From Desulfobacterales bacterium (GTDB lineage Bacteria > Desulfobacterota > DSM-4660 > Desulfatiglandales > B25-G16), in the NCBI GenBank assembly GCA_013375335.1, contig JABXJZ010000001.1, forward strand, positions 1-27,535: 27,535 bases of DNA, written 5' to 3'. Below, piece after piece: positions 1 to 7,628 of this stretch. The position numbers were made by a program, and so were the translations under genes. The notes under the pieces are model-generated. The model saw nothing but the letters and a program-made list of their open reading frames with translations, had not been told where the DNA came from and searched no databases. The number at the start of each line of letters is the position of its first letter. The stretch's first letter is position 1.

Positions 1-743
1 ACAACAGTGAGAATGTAGGTTTTGCCGCTGCAAATAATCAGGCCTTCAGGCGGATGAATGGACGGTATGCCCTCTTGCTCAATACCGATACTGTATTGAG
101 GGATGGGGCTGTAAAAGAGCTTTACGATTTTATGGAAGCTAATCTTCATGCGGGTATGGCATGTGGGCAACTGTTGAATCAGGATGGATCAAAGCAGAAC
201 TCTGTTGCCAATTTTCCCACCTTACTTACTCTCCTTTGTAATGAGACCCTTCTGAGGATCCTGATGCCTGAGAGGTTTCCAAGCAAAAGGAGGGAATACG
301 TAGCGCCCTTAGAAGTAGACTCGTGTATTGGCGCCTGTTTGATCGTTCGAAAAGAGGCTATGGACGACATAGGATTGCTCGATGAAAGGTACTTCTTTTT
401 CATGGAAGAGACTGATTGGGCTTATAGGATGAAGCTTGGCGGCTGGGGTATATACTTTGTCCCAACGGCTAAGATATTGCATGCCCAGGGAAAGACAGCG
501 GGAGGGAGTGCAAATTCAAGGATTATGTTCTATAGATCGAGGTATTGTTTTTTCAAGAAGTGGCATCCCCACTCCTATCCGTTATTCTATGTAGTTATCT
601 TTCTGAGGCTAGCAGCCAACATACTTCTCTCTTTTACAGGCCTATTGGTTACCCTCGGTTTGAGAGAGTCGATAAGGAGGAAATGTATCATCCATGTCCA
701 GTTACTTGTCTGGCATCTACTGGGATGTCGCGAAGGAGGCTGA
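1..743 (+). CDS. Glycosyltransferase family 2, rhamnosyltransferase-like (5' truncated)
   Basis: The frame is open from the window edge (first full codon at base 3), so the N-terminal nucleotide-binding part is missing. Visible GT2 (GT-A fold) features are NVGFAAANNQAF at the edge, the metal-binding LNTDT motif, the acceptor-side CIGACLIVRKEAMDDIGLLDE segment and the catalytic-base region FFMEETDWAYR. This pattern matches the WcaA/rhamnosyltransferase-type GT2 enzymes that transfer sugars to LPS or O-antigen at the inner membrane. A hydrophobic segment near the C-terminus (about residues 190-215 of the visible part) suggests membrane association. The stop lies 5 bases before the GTG of the next gene, a GT9 heptosyltransferase, so the two are probably cotranscribed. 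The exact donor sugar and linkage cannot be read from the sequence. Confidence 0.9.
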   Translation, partial: NSENVGFAAANNQAFRRMNGRYALLLNTDTVLRDGAVKELYDFMEANLHAGMACGQLLNQDGSKQNSVANFPTLLTLLCNETLLRILMPERFPSKRREYVAPLEVDSCIGACLIVRKEAMDDIGLLDERYFFFMEETDWAYRMKLGGWGIYFVPTAKILHAQGKTAGGSANSRIMFYRSRYCFFKKWHPHSYPLFYVVIFLRLAANILLSFTGLLVTLGLRESIRRKCIIHVQLLVWHLLGCREGG

Positions 744-748
744 AGTCA

Positions 749-1840
749 GTGCTGGTTAAGGGGAAAAAGCTCTCATTGGATGGAATTGAAAGGATACTAT
801 TGATACAGTTGGGGGATATAGGAGATGTAGTGCTTACAACTCCTACCATAAAGGCACTGAAAGAAAATCATCCCCATAGCAGGACCTTTGTCCTTGTAAG
901 AAGGAGCGCGAGGGAATTGATTGAGGGCCTTCCATGGGTGGATGGCGTGATTTCGGTGGACAAGGATAAGAGGAAATTTGGGGATGAGATAATTTACCAA
1001 AAGGATTTTCTCTTAAGGCTGAGGGAGAGGAGATTTGAAGTAGCCATTGACCTAAGGACTGGAACGAGGGGTGCGATACTCTCGTTGTTGAGCGGGGCTC
1101 GATTGAGGATAGGAAGGCATGCCGATGATGGCAGGTTGTGGAGGAATAGGCTCTTTACCCATCTAGTCAAGCCTGAGAACGAAATGGAGCAGTATTCTGC
1201 GTTACACAGCTTGAATATTCTAGCCCCCTTTAATGTAACCACAAAGGATACCTCTCCGGAGCTCATTGTCACAAAAGAAAGGGAAAAACGTGCAGAGAAT
1301 ATCATAAAAGAAGAACAAGTGCCTCCTGACAAACCGTTAGTTGCCCTCCATCCATTTTCCCGGTGGGGCTACAAGGAATGGCCAGCGGAGAATTACGTCA
1401 CCGTGATAAATCACTTACGCTCAAGGTATGTAGTCTCTATAGTAATAACAGGGTCGATCGATGAAAGGGAGAGGGTGGCTCATATAGTGAGGGAGAGCAA
1501 GGCAGATGTGTATAACTTAGCAGGAAAGACATCTATTGGCGAATTAACAGCTGTTCTCAAGAAATGTAGCTTATTGATTGGTATTGATAGTGCTCCCATG
1601 CACATGGCCGCTGCCGTCGGCACTCCTACAGTAACCATTTTTGGGCCTTCTTCTCCAACAAATTGGGCACCGAGGGGTGAACAGCATAATATTGTTTGCA
1701 AAGATCTCCCATGCGTACCATGCAGACAGAAGGGCTGTAATGGTAGTGAAGTGAGCCGCTGCCTTGATGGGTTGAGCGTTGAGGAGGTGATCCCGTTAGT
1801 GGACAGTAAAGTCATGGAGATAGAACCTAAGATTAAGTAG
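749..1840 (+). CDS. Glycosyltransferase family 9 (ADP-heptose:LPS heptosyltransferase-like)
   Basis: This 363-residue protein has the GT9 layout: N-terminal LLIQLGDIGDVVLTTP, the mid-protein phosphate/substrate motif LHPFSRWGYKEWP, and the C-terminal donor-binding block IGIDSAPMHMAAAVGTPTV followed by FGPSSPTNWAP. Such enzymes add L-glycero-D-manno-heptose from ADP-heptose to the LPS inner core on the cytoplasmic face. A C-terminal Cys cluster (CVPCRQKGC, then RCL) is present, as I recall from other GT9 proteins of this group. The open frame extends upstream to 545, overlapping the previous gene. I chose GTG at 749 because AAGGAGG (733-739) sits 9 bases before it and because homology begins just after it. 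ATG at 725 is the alternative. The neighbouring heptose kinase gene supports a heptosyltransferase role. Confidence 0.88.
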   Translation: MLVKGKKLSLDGIERILLIQLGDIGDVVLTTPTIKALKENHPHSRTFVLVRRSARELIEGLPWVDGVISVDKDKRKFGDEIIYQKDFLLRLRERRFEVAIDLRTGTRGAILSLLSGARLRIGRHADDGRLWRNRLFTHLVKPENEMEQYSALHSLNILAPFNVTTKDTSPELIVTKEREKRAENIIKEEQVPPDKPLVALHPFSRWGYKEWPAENYVTVINHLRSRYVVSIVITGSIDERERVAHIVRESKADVYNLAGKTSIGELTAVLKKCSLLIGIDSAPMHMAAAVGTPTVTIFGPSSPTNWAPRGEQHNIVCKDLPCVPCRQKGCNGSEVSRCLDGLSVEEVIPLVDSKVMEIEPKIK

Positions 1841-1842
1841 GG

Positions 1843-2262
1843 ATGATTACAGATATACCCTATAATAAGTCCCATACTTATAGGTCTTCTTGCAAATGAT
1901 AGAAACCCTCCTTTCAGAATTGAGATTCTAATAATCCTCCTTGGTTTTGCAATCCTCCGTTTTCCTTTTACTACACCTATATTATAAATATTATAAACCC
2001 TGACGGTGTATTGTACATCCATCAGGCACGGGCTATTCATTGTGGCCTAAACGATTCTATCTCAACCTGTTCAATGGGTTTTCTATCAAATTATCCGATA
2101 CTTATTGTCCTTGCATATAAGATCTTTGGTGACTGAGTAGCCGCAGCAAAGTCAGTCTCTCTATTCTTTGGGACCATTACACTGGTCCCACTGTACTTTT
2201 TCTTGGGTAGATTTTTTAGAAGGGAAATAACCCTGGCAGTCACCCTGACACGGGCAGGTTGA
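1843..2262 (+). pseudogene. Decayed GT39/ArnT-like membrane glycosyltransferase (N-terminal relic)
   Basis: No intact gene lies here, but translation gives a recognisable relic. One frame (about 1862-1984) reads NPPFRIEILIILLGFAILRF, a first membrane helix. After a frameshift between about 1950 and 1985, the next frame (to 2262) reads NPDGVLYIHQARAI, then NYPILIVLAYKIFGD, an in-frame TGA at 2134-2136, and AAAKSVSLFFGTITLVPLYF. The order (helix, DGxxY motif in the first periplasmic loop, YPxLI..YKIFGD, SLxFGTxTLxPLY) is that of dolichyl-phosphate-mannose mannosyltransferase-like (PMT_2/GT39) enzymes, which transfer sugars from polyprenyl phosphate in the periplasm. Only about 140 of roughly 500 expected residues remain. 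The family call rests on remembered family patterns. The position directly after the GT9 gene fits a former polysaccharide gene. Confidence 0.6.
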
Positions 2263-2299
2263 TTTTATTCAAGGTGACATAAGGGGAGATAATTTTTGG

Positions 2300-2620
2300 C
2301 CTGTTACCATGTGGAATGGAAACTGCCGTCCAATTTTAACCAGTTCCTCCCTTTTCCATTACCTGTCGTGGATTGGGGGTGTGCTCCAACGTATGCCACA
2401 TGCTAATGATATCAAAATGCTGCGGCGGCAAATTCACATCATCTATTTCACCAATTGTTATGGGAAGTCCAAGCTTTTGAGTTGCATACTTGGCTGCCCA
2501 CTCCGAAATATCGATTCCCTGTACATCTATCCCTTGCTCCTGCATAATGCCAGGAAATAGCCATTGCCGCACCCGATATCCAAGAGTCTGCCCTTTCTCT
2601 TCTTATCCCTAAAAAACGAA
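2300..2620 (-). pseudogene. Decayed class I SAM-dependent methyltransferase (relic)
   Basis: The minus strand carries a broken methyltransferase. The SAM-binding motif I, RLLDIGCGNGYFLAL, is in one frame (about 2604-2548). The continuation is in another: VQGIDISEWAAKYA (motif II with acidic Asp), GEIDDVNLPPQHFDIISMWH (motif III and IV region) and TLEHTPNPRQVM. A further shift appears near 2340, where AVSIPHG-like sequence resembles the post-motif strand. The closest pattern is Methyltransf_11/23-type enzymes common in O-antigen and capsule clusters. At least two frameshifts, with no start or full C-terminus, make it non-functional as read. The remaining stretch 2640-2735 shows nothing I can assign. 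Confidence 0.65.
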
Positions 2621-2735
2621 CCCTATTCTTTCCTATTCTAGTCCCAATAGTACAGAGCGCTAAAAGAGCCAATGAATTATAATGAAGCCCAAATAAGGGG
2701 TCAATGGCACTGGAAGTTGACTGGATTAGCTCGAG

Positions 2736-2764
2736 TTGACATACACTTGCGCTTTCTCTATATT
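2736..2764 (+). promoter_or_regulatory. Sigma-70 promoter for the GT2 gene at 2812
   Basis: A perfect -35 box TTGACA (2736-2741) is followed by a 17-base spacer and the -10 box TATATT (2759-2764). Transcription would begin near 2771, leaving about 40 bases of leader before the GT2 start codon. The downstream gene follows a gene-poor, decayed stretch, so it needs its own promoter. Confidence 0.75.
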
Positions 2765-2811
2765 CCATACCCATAACCGCCTCACCTATGGGCGTTGACC
2801 GTGGGAGAAAT

Positions 2812-3813
2812 ATGATGAAGATCTTGATCGGTATACCCGTATTAGACAATGTCCAGATGACCCGTGCATGTTTACAGAGCCTTTGCCGCTACACAGATTC
2901 CAATAGATTACACCTCGATATCTCCGTAGTTATTATTGACAATGGTTCAAGCGATGACATTGGTGGGCTTATCAAAGGAGAGTTTGGGGGCGCCAGATTC
3001 CCAATCTATTATGTGAGAAACCCCCAGAATTTGGGAGTGGCCAGGGCATGGAATCAAATACTGCGATTCGCTCCGGGCACCATTCCCGGGTCACCCTTCT
3101 ACTACGACTATTATGTGATCTCAAATAATGATGTCTTGTTCGGACCAGACTGGCTGCAGCCATTGGTGGAGGTCATGGAAGGCGATGCTCGCATTGGCTG
3201 GATATCTGCCTTGGAGAACGGCTCACCTGCCATGGAGGAACTACTTGAGGCGCATTCAAATACGAAGAGATACCGCATAAATCCCAATGAACCGTATTCC
3301 TCAGAAAACATTATTAATAGCTTGAAAAAGATATATGAAAAATGGGGCGGGCACGAGGCATTCTGTAGATTTGTGAAAAACAGTGATCTTCCCCTCTTTA
3401 TTCAGGGAGGCCGATCTGCAGTGTGTTTCATGGTAAGACCAGCTATGGTCGAACAAATTGGTTTTTTTGATGAGGATTTTTCCCCTGTGGGAATTTCCGA
3501 AGACTTGGAGTATTTTTTGAGGATTGAGAGGGTTATTACACCCCCATGGGTCACAGGGGATATATATCAAGAGGAAGAGAGATGGAAATACGGTTTTTGT
3601 GGCAAAAGCATTATGCACCATAATTGGTGTATGACTAGGCAGGGCCCTCATTTTGATGGACAAAGATGGGAGAAGGAAAAAGAAAAGAATTGGAGGGCCA
3701 AGTTTGGAAAATCCAGAAAATACTATACCAAGCGCTTCCTGAGTGTTCTTTTCATGCCGATATTTTCCCTCGTCTTGATTGACCTTGCACCCGTTGTCCC
3801 CCTATTTCATTGA
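2812..3813 (+). CDS. Glycosyltransferase family 2
   Basis: This 333-residue GT2 (GT-A) enzyme has an N-terminal ILIGIPVLDN strand, the nucleotide-sugar-binding VVIIDNGSSDD, YYVRNPQNLGVARAWNQ, the DXD-equivalent VISNNDVLFG, and the later acceptor region AVCFMVRPAMVEQIGFFDE with SEDLEYFLR as the catalytic-base segment. It probably adds a sugar to LPS or another surface glycan. I start it at ATG 2812; ATG 2815 is equally possible, with GGGAG at 2803-2807. The frame also contains an upstream ATG at 2788 with no ribosome site. The 3' end overlaps the convergent GT4 gene by 62 bases, and the last roughly 25 residues (hydrophobic, FMPIFSLVLIDL) look like an extension beyond the usual domain. No acceptor can be named. 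Confidence 0.85.
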   Translation: MMKILIGIPVLDNVQMTRACLQSLCRYTDSNRLHLDISVVIIDNGSSDDIGGLIKGEFGGARFPIYYVRNPQNLGVARAWNQILRFAPGTIPGSPFYYDYYVISNNDVLFGPDWLQPLVEVMEGDARIGWISALENGSPAMEELLEAHSNTKRYRINPNEPYSSENIINSLKKIYEKWGGHEAFCRFVKNSDLPLFIQGGRSAVCFMVRPAMVEQIGFFDEDFSPVGISEDLEYFLRIERVITPPWVTGDIYQEEERWKYGFCGKSIMHHNWCMTRQGPHFDGQRWEKEKEKNWRAKFGKSRKYYTKRFLSVLFMPIFSLVLIDLAPVVPLFH

Positions 3814-4954
3814 AGACCCTTATCATTTCTCGATGATTCCTCTCTAAGGAGTATCTCTTGCCTGTGAGGGAAGCCTCTTTGGACATCCTTTTAAGCCTCC
3901 CTTGTGAAAAAAAAGCCTTCATCGCCTCAGCAAGCTCGGTGGGTACTGGAGGGTAGGAAATGATATATCCGTCTTTCCCGTTTGTTATGATTCCTGCCGC
4001 CCCGTTGGAGACAGTGGTAATTGCGGGAAGACCGCATGCCATCCCTTCCATGACTACGAGCGAACATGCATCATAAAATGTAGGCATAACCAGCACATCG
4101 CAATTTGCGTAGTACTCCTCAGGTGTTCTGGTGGGGCCGGCGAATATCACTGTATCCTCCAGACCTAACCGGGCGATGCGTCTTAACAGGGAAGGGTAGG
4201 GGGGCTCTCCGACGGCCAGCAGTTTGAAGCTGCCGACGTTTGATCTCCTCAATTGTGCAGCGGCCTCGATTAAGGGCACTATGCCCTTTTTCTTCAGATC
4301 GTATGATATGAACAGAAAGGCTATATCATTATCCTCTATTCTTAATCGGCCCCTCAGTGAGCCCCTTAAGCGTTCTCGCAAACCAATATTATACTTCCTG
4401 GTATCTATACCGTTGTAGATAAGGTCTATTTTCTCTTTGTCTATCCGATAGAATGCGGCCATATCCTGTCTGACCATAGAGGAGATTGCAATAATTCTAG
4501 GCCTTGGTTTGGTCCTGAATGGTGAAGACTCTATCCAGTGTCTCACCTTATCTTTCACTGAAAGGGTAATGAGTGCCCGTTTTAGCAGGCGCAAGATGGG
4601 GTTACTTTCCGCATGGACCTTTCTGGCTGTGGAGTACCTATGGACTCCGCCATGGCTTTGGTACACGTTCATATGTATAGTATTTCCGAAACCAAGGACT
4701 ACATCGAAGTCTTGACCCTTTACCATCGCTCTATGCCTCAATGCAAACAAAATCATCTTAGCCCAAGACGGTAAGAGTCTTGGAACTTCTATCCTGCGGA
4801 AGAGGGCGGTTGGTGGTTCACCATCCCAGTTCTGGCCGAATAGATGTATCTCCCATCCGTTCTCAACAAGGCTAGATGCAAGAGAGACAGCATATGATTC
4901 TGCTCCACCTTTGTGCCTGCTAAAGTCCTCAATTGCCAATGCGATTTTCTTCAC
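3752..4954 (-). CDS. Glycosyltransferase family 4, WaaG-like LPS core glycosyltransferase
   Basis: This 400-residue GT-B enzyme begins at GTG. Its N-terminus reads IALAIEDFSRHKGGAESYA, the glycine-rich acceptor loop of GT4. VVLGFGNTIHMNVYQSHGGVH is a stretch typical of WaaG-type core glucosyltransferases. The C-terminal donor domain shows IAISSMVRQDM, DLIYNGIDTRKYN, ILAVGEPPYPSLLRR-like sequence and the E-x7-E retaining motif around VVMEGMACGLPAITT (preceded by PTFYDACSLV). Such enzymes transfer a hexose from a nucleotide sugar to the heptose core on the cytoplasmic side. It lies 21 bases downstream of the WaaE-like gene and probably shares its promoter. The C-terminal tail after FNEIGG is Arg/Gln-rich and lies in the overlap with the convergent GT2 gene. 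Confidence 0.88.
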   Translation of the reverse strand: MKKIALAIEDFSRHKGGAESYAVSLASSLVENGWEIHLFGQNWDGEPPTALFRRIEVPRLLPSWAKMILFALRHRAMVKGQDFDVVLGFGNTIHMNVYQSHGGVHRYSTARKVHAESNPILRLLKRALITLSVKDKVRHWIESSPFRTKPRPRIIAISSMVRQDMAAFYRIDKEKIDLIYNGIDTRKYNIGLRERLRGSLRGRLRIEDNDIAFLFISYDLKKKGIVPLIEAAAQLRRSNVGSFKLLAVGEPPYPSLLRRIARLGLEDTVIFAGPTRTPEEYYANCDVLVMPTFYDACSLVVMEGMACGLPAITTVSNGAAGIITNGKDGYIISYPPVPTELAEAMKAFFSQGRLKRMSKEASLTGKRYSLERNHREMIRVFNEIGGQRVQGQSRRGKISA

Positions 4955-4975
4955 TGTGGCGTAATAATTGATTTG

Positions 4976-5746
4976 TTATGAGGAGGGGGGCTGATCTCCT
5001 AGCCCTTTTTCTGACTCCCGAAGTTTCACGTACCTGACGAACAGGGCATAAGCAGATGTGAGCGCGATAACAAACCCGGCGAGCCCATCTAACAAACCAA
5101 GTCTAAGAAAATAGACCTCTATAAACTTCAAAGGAGGCCTCAACAGTAAAAGTAAAGGATCATAACGCTTGCCCTCCTCAAATAGGTTTTGCGCCAAGAG
5201 TGTTGAGAACTTATCAACAGTCTGAAGCTGACCTGAGATGGTGCCCCCATATGGATAATGTAGAAGACTGCTCTTTAAGAAGCCTACCTCTCCGTTAACG
5301 TGGACCCTCTCATGCACACGCTTTCCAATCCAATATCCCCGGTTACGCCTGAAAAGCCTGAGTTGTCTGTCTGGATAGAAACCGCTATGTTTAATCCATC
5401 TGCCTTGGTAGAACGAAAGCCGCGGTATTCTGTAGCCATCTTTAGCGTCTTGCTTTTCCATCTCCTTTCTAACTTCATATCGGAGGCTTTGACTTATCTC
5501 TTCGTCAGCGTCAATACTGAATATCCAGTCACCAGTAGCCTTGGAAACGGCGAAATTTTTTTGGTCAGCGTACCCAGACCACGCCCTTTGATGGACTTTA
5601 TCAGTGTACTCTTTGGCAATTTCGACTGTTCTGTCCTGGCTCATTGAGTCAACCACAATTATCTCATCAGCCCATTTAGAGCTCTCGAGGCACCTCTTAA
5701 TGTTTGTTTCCTCGTTAAGACATATAATACAGATGGAAATCGTCAT
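4976..5746 (-). CDS. waaE: Glycosyltransferase family 2, WaaE/KdtX-like LPS core biosynthesis protein
   Basis: This 256-residue GT2 protein starts ISICIICLNEETNIKRCLES, followed by WADEIIVVDSMSQDRTVEIA, WSGYADQKNFAV, the DXD motif IFSIDADEEIS, and a basic middle segment with FYPDRQLRLFRR and VHERV. This order is the hallmark of the WaaE/KdtX subfamily, which adds beta-glucose to heptose I of the LPS core in enterobacteria. The C-terminus has a hydrophobic segment (about residues 200-240), consistent with membrane attachment. It is the first gene after the promoter at 5795-5823 and precedes the WaaG-like gene. The subfamily call is firm, but the exact sugar in this organism is inferred. Confidence 0.88.
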   Translation of the reverse strand: MTISICIICLNEETNIKRCLESSKWADEIIVVDSMSQDRTVEIAKEYTDKVHQRAWSGYADQKNFAVSKATGDWIFSIDADEEISQSLRYEVRKEMEKQDAKDGYRIPRLSFYQGRWIKHSGFYPDRQLRLFRRNRGYWIGKRVHERVHVNGEVGFLKSSLLHYPYGGTISGQLQTVDKFSTLLAQNLFEEGKRYDPLLLLLRPPLKFIEVYFLRLGLLDGLAGFVIALTSAYALFVRYVKLRESEKGLGDQPPSS

Positions 5747-5794
5747 GGTAAGTTCCAGGTATTGGCAGGAACTTGGGTCCCCGAATTCTCAGTG

Positions 5795-5823
5795 AGTATA
5801 TGAGAGACCTATTAGTCAGTCAA
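5795..5823 (-). promoter_or_regulatory. Sigma-70 promoter for the waaE-like/GT4 pair
   Basis: Read on the minus strand, TTGACT (5823-5818) is followed by exactly 17 bases and TATACT (5800-5795). Start of transcription would fall near 5788, giving a leader of about 40 bases before the ATG at 5746. A short palindrome (CAATT-AA-AATTG, 5821-5832) overlaps the -35 box and could be an operator or chance. Confidence 0.75.
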
Positions 5824-5900
5824 TTAAAATTGGGACTTATCCTCTAGCACGAGCTGGGGTTATTTTCACTCCCTTTTCACTTTATCCAAAAATCACTATA

Positions 5901-5911
5901 TGGTATATAAT
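5901..5911 (+). promoter_or_regulatory. Possible extended -10 promoter for rfaE1
   Basis: TGGTATATAAT contains a TG-n-TATATA extended -10 and an overlapping perfect TATAAT (5906-5911). No good -35 box lies at the right distance. If used, transcription starts near 5918, which rules out the in-frame ATG at 5900 and supports the internal start at 6020. Confidence 0.4.
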
Positions 5912-6019
5912 GCCCTAAAAGACAGCTACAAGCGGGACGCTAATGTGGCGGCCACGTATAAGAGGCTGGGAATATTGAGTCAAGGGCCAACGTTTGCCTC
6001 TGGCCAAACAGCAGCGGAA

Positions 6020-7045
6020 ATGGATATGAAAGCCACTGATCTTAAATCCTTGATGAAGGCTATTGAGGGTTTTGAAAAGACAGAGGTACTTGTTGTCGGC
6101 GATATCATGTTGGATCAATTCATATGGGGGAGGGTATCGAGGATTTCACCTGAAGCACCTGTACCTGTGGTTGAGGTTGACCATGAGACCACGATGCTGG
6201 GCGGTGCAACAAATGTGGTCAATAATATAGTCTCCCTAGGGGCTAAGGCGCGGTTATGTGGAGTCGTTGGAGATGATTATATAGGAAAGCGGATTTTTTC
6301 GCTGTTAAATAGGCTAGGGGTTAATATCAATGGCATCGTTGTCGAAGATAACAGGCCCACAACTCTCAAGACGAGGATTATAGCCCATGCACAGCAGATA
6401 GTCAGGTACGATAGAGAGACCAGGGACACCTTAAAACCGGAGACGACCAACACCATCCTAGATTTTATTCATAATCGGGGGGAAACCCTTGCTGCCATAA
6501 TCGTCTCTGATTATGGAAAAGGCGTAGTGACTAGAGAACTTATGGGGGGCCTGAAGGATTTGATGTCAACCAGGGGTCTCCCGCTGGCTGTTGATCCCAA
6601 TGTTAGGAACTTCCCGCTCTATGAAGGTGTAACCATCATCACTCCCAACAACGAGGAGGCTCAAGAGGCTGCTGGCATGGATATATCGGATGAGGAAAGC
6701 CTCAGGAGAGTTGGTGAGGGGTTGTTGCAATCTTACAGATGCCGTGCCCTGTTGATTACTAGGGGAGAGGAAGGTATGACTCTGTTTGAGGGCGATGGCG
6801 GAGCAACCCACATAAAGGTAATAGCCAGAAAGGTATACGATGTTACCGGTGCGGGAGATACTGTTATCGCTACCCTGACGCTCGGTATAGCCACCGGGCT
6901 TGATGTGAAATCAGCCGCATATTTGTCTAATCTGGCGGCAGGGATAGTGGTCGGGGAGGTGGGAACATCAACTGTAAAGAAAGATGATCTCAAAGCATTA
7001 CTTGCCTCTCATATCCAGCAGCAAGCAGAGGGGAGCAACAAGTAA
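6020..7045 (+). CDS. rfaE1: D-glycero-beta-D-manno-heptose-7-phosphate kinase (RfaE1/HldE kinase domain)
   Basis: This PfkB/ribokinase-fold kinase phosphorylates heptose-7-phosphate at C1 to give heptose-1,7-bisphosphate, an early step of ADP-heptose synthesis for the LPS core. Diagnostic segments are VVGDIMLDQFIWGRVSRISP, APVPVVEV, the glycine motif LGGATNVVNNIVSLGA, DYGKGVV, AVDPNVRNF, TPNNEEAQEA and the catalytic PfkB signature YDVTGAGDTVIATL, whose GAGD aspartate is the base. At 341 residues it matches stand-alone RfaE1; the cytidylyltransferase domain (RfaE2) is absent. ATG 6020 (or 6026) is chosen because homology begins just after it. The frame stays open to ATG 5900, adding 40 residues with no ribosome site. 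Divergence from the LPS glycosyltransferases fits the pathway. Confidence 0.92.
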   Translation: MDMKATDLKSLMKAIEGFEKTEVLVVGDIMLDQFIWGRVSRISPEAPVPVVEVDHETTMLGGATNVVNNIVSLGAKARLCGVVGDDYIGKRIFSLLNRLGVNINGIVVEDNRPTTLKTRIIAHAQQIVRYDRETRDTLKPETTNTILDFIHNRGETLAAIIVSDYGKGVVTRELMGGLKDLMSTRGLPLAVDPNVRNFPLYEGVTIITPNNEEAQEAAGMDISDEESLRRVGEGLLQSYRCRALLITRGEEGMTLFEGDGGATHIKVIARKVYDVTGAGDTVIATLTLGIATGLDVKSAAYLSNLAAGIVVGEVGTSTVKKDDLKALLASHIQQQAEGSNK

Positions 7046-7063
7046 ATTAACTGGTATCGAACA

Positions 7064-7597
7064 GTGAGTATCCCCAAGGAAGTAAAGAAGGTAAAACTCA
7101 TAAGCAGCCTCTTTTCCCCAGAAGAAGACCTAATAGAGAAGGTTATTGGACAGATGGAGGGATGTTTTGGTCCTGTTGACTGGGTGAGCGAGAAGCTCTT
7201 CTTTAATAGGACAAGATACTATGCGAGGGAAATGGGATGGCCTCTATATAGGCGTTTCGTCTCCTTTTCGAAGCTTATTCACCCCGATTCTATCGTGGAC
7301 ATAAAGTTGACGACAAACGAGATTGAGAATGAACATCTTGCTGACAAGCGGAGGAGGATTAACATTGACCCAGGCTATATTGCTTTAGAGAGGTTGGTCC
7401 TCGCTACGGGTAAGAACTATATCCATAGGATTTATCTAAGAAAGGGACTATATGCAGACCTAATCCTCATCTTTCATGCCGGGACCTTTAGGCCTCTGGC
7501 ATGGACTTATCCTGATTATGCCGATGAGACACTCATTGGTTATTTTAATATGTTAAGGAATCGTTATTTGCAGCTGTTAAGAGGAGGGGAAGGATGA
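7064..7597 (+). CDS. DUF4416 family protein
   Basis: This 177-residue protein is recognisable as DUF4416 from its N-terminal KLISSLFSPEEDLIEKV, the middle FGPVDWVSEKLFFNRTRYY with EMGWPLYRRFVSF, and IDPGYIALERLVLATGKNY. It has no signal peptide and no membrane helix and should be cytosolic. The function is unknown to me. As I recall, the family is common in Desulfobacterota and often sits beside yicC and gmk, as here (18 bases after rfaE1 and 31 before yicC). The start is GTG 7064 with no strong ribosome site, so it may depend on translation of the preceding gene. Conserved aromatic and charged residues (WP, YP, DPGY) suggest an enzyme or ligand-binding fold, but no catalytic motif is evident. 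Confidence 0.85.
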   Translation: MSIPKEVKKVKLISSLFSPEEDLIEKVIGQMEGCFGPVDWVSEKLFFNRTRYYAREMGWPLYRRFVSFSKLIHPDSIVDIKLTTNEIENEHLADKRRRINIDPGYIALERLVLATGKNYIHRIYLRKGLYADLILIFHAGTFRPLAWTYPDYADETLIGYFNMLRNRYLQLLRGGEG

Positions 7598-7628
7598 AGC
7601 TTGTTTCAGATGCGATAGAGAGACAATT

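Noticed and set aside
545..748. Upstream extension of the GT9 gene to 545
   Set aside because: It would overlap the previous glycosyltransferase by about 200 bases; a strong ribosome site before GTG 749 marks the true start.
1480..2040. A 186-residue minus-strand open frame overlapping the heptosyltransferase gene
   Set aside because: It runs antisense to well-supported GT9 coding sequence and to the GT39 relic, and its translation resembles no family.
2336..2572. A 78-residue minus-strand open frame with methyltransferase-like sequence
   Set aside because: Motif I lies upstream in a different frame and the C-terminus is missing, so it is part of a relic and not a small enzyme.
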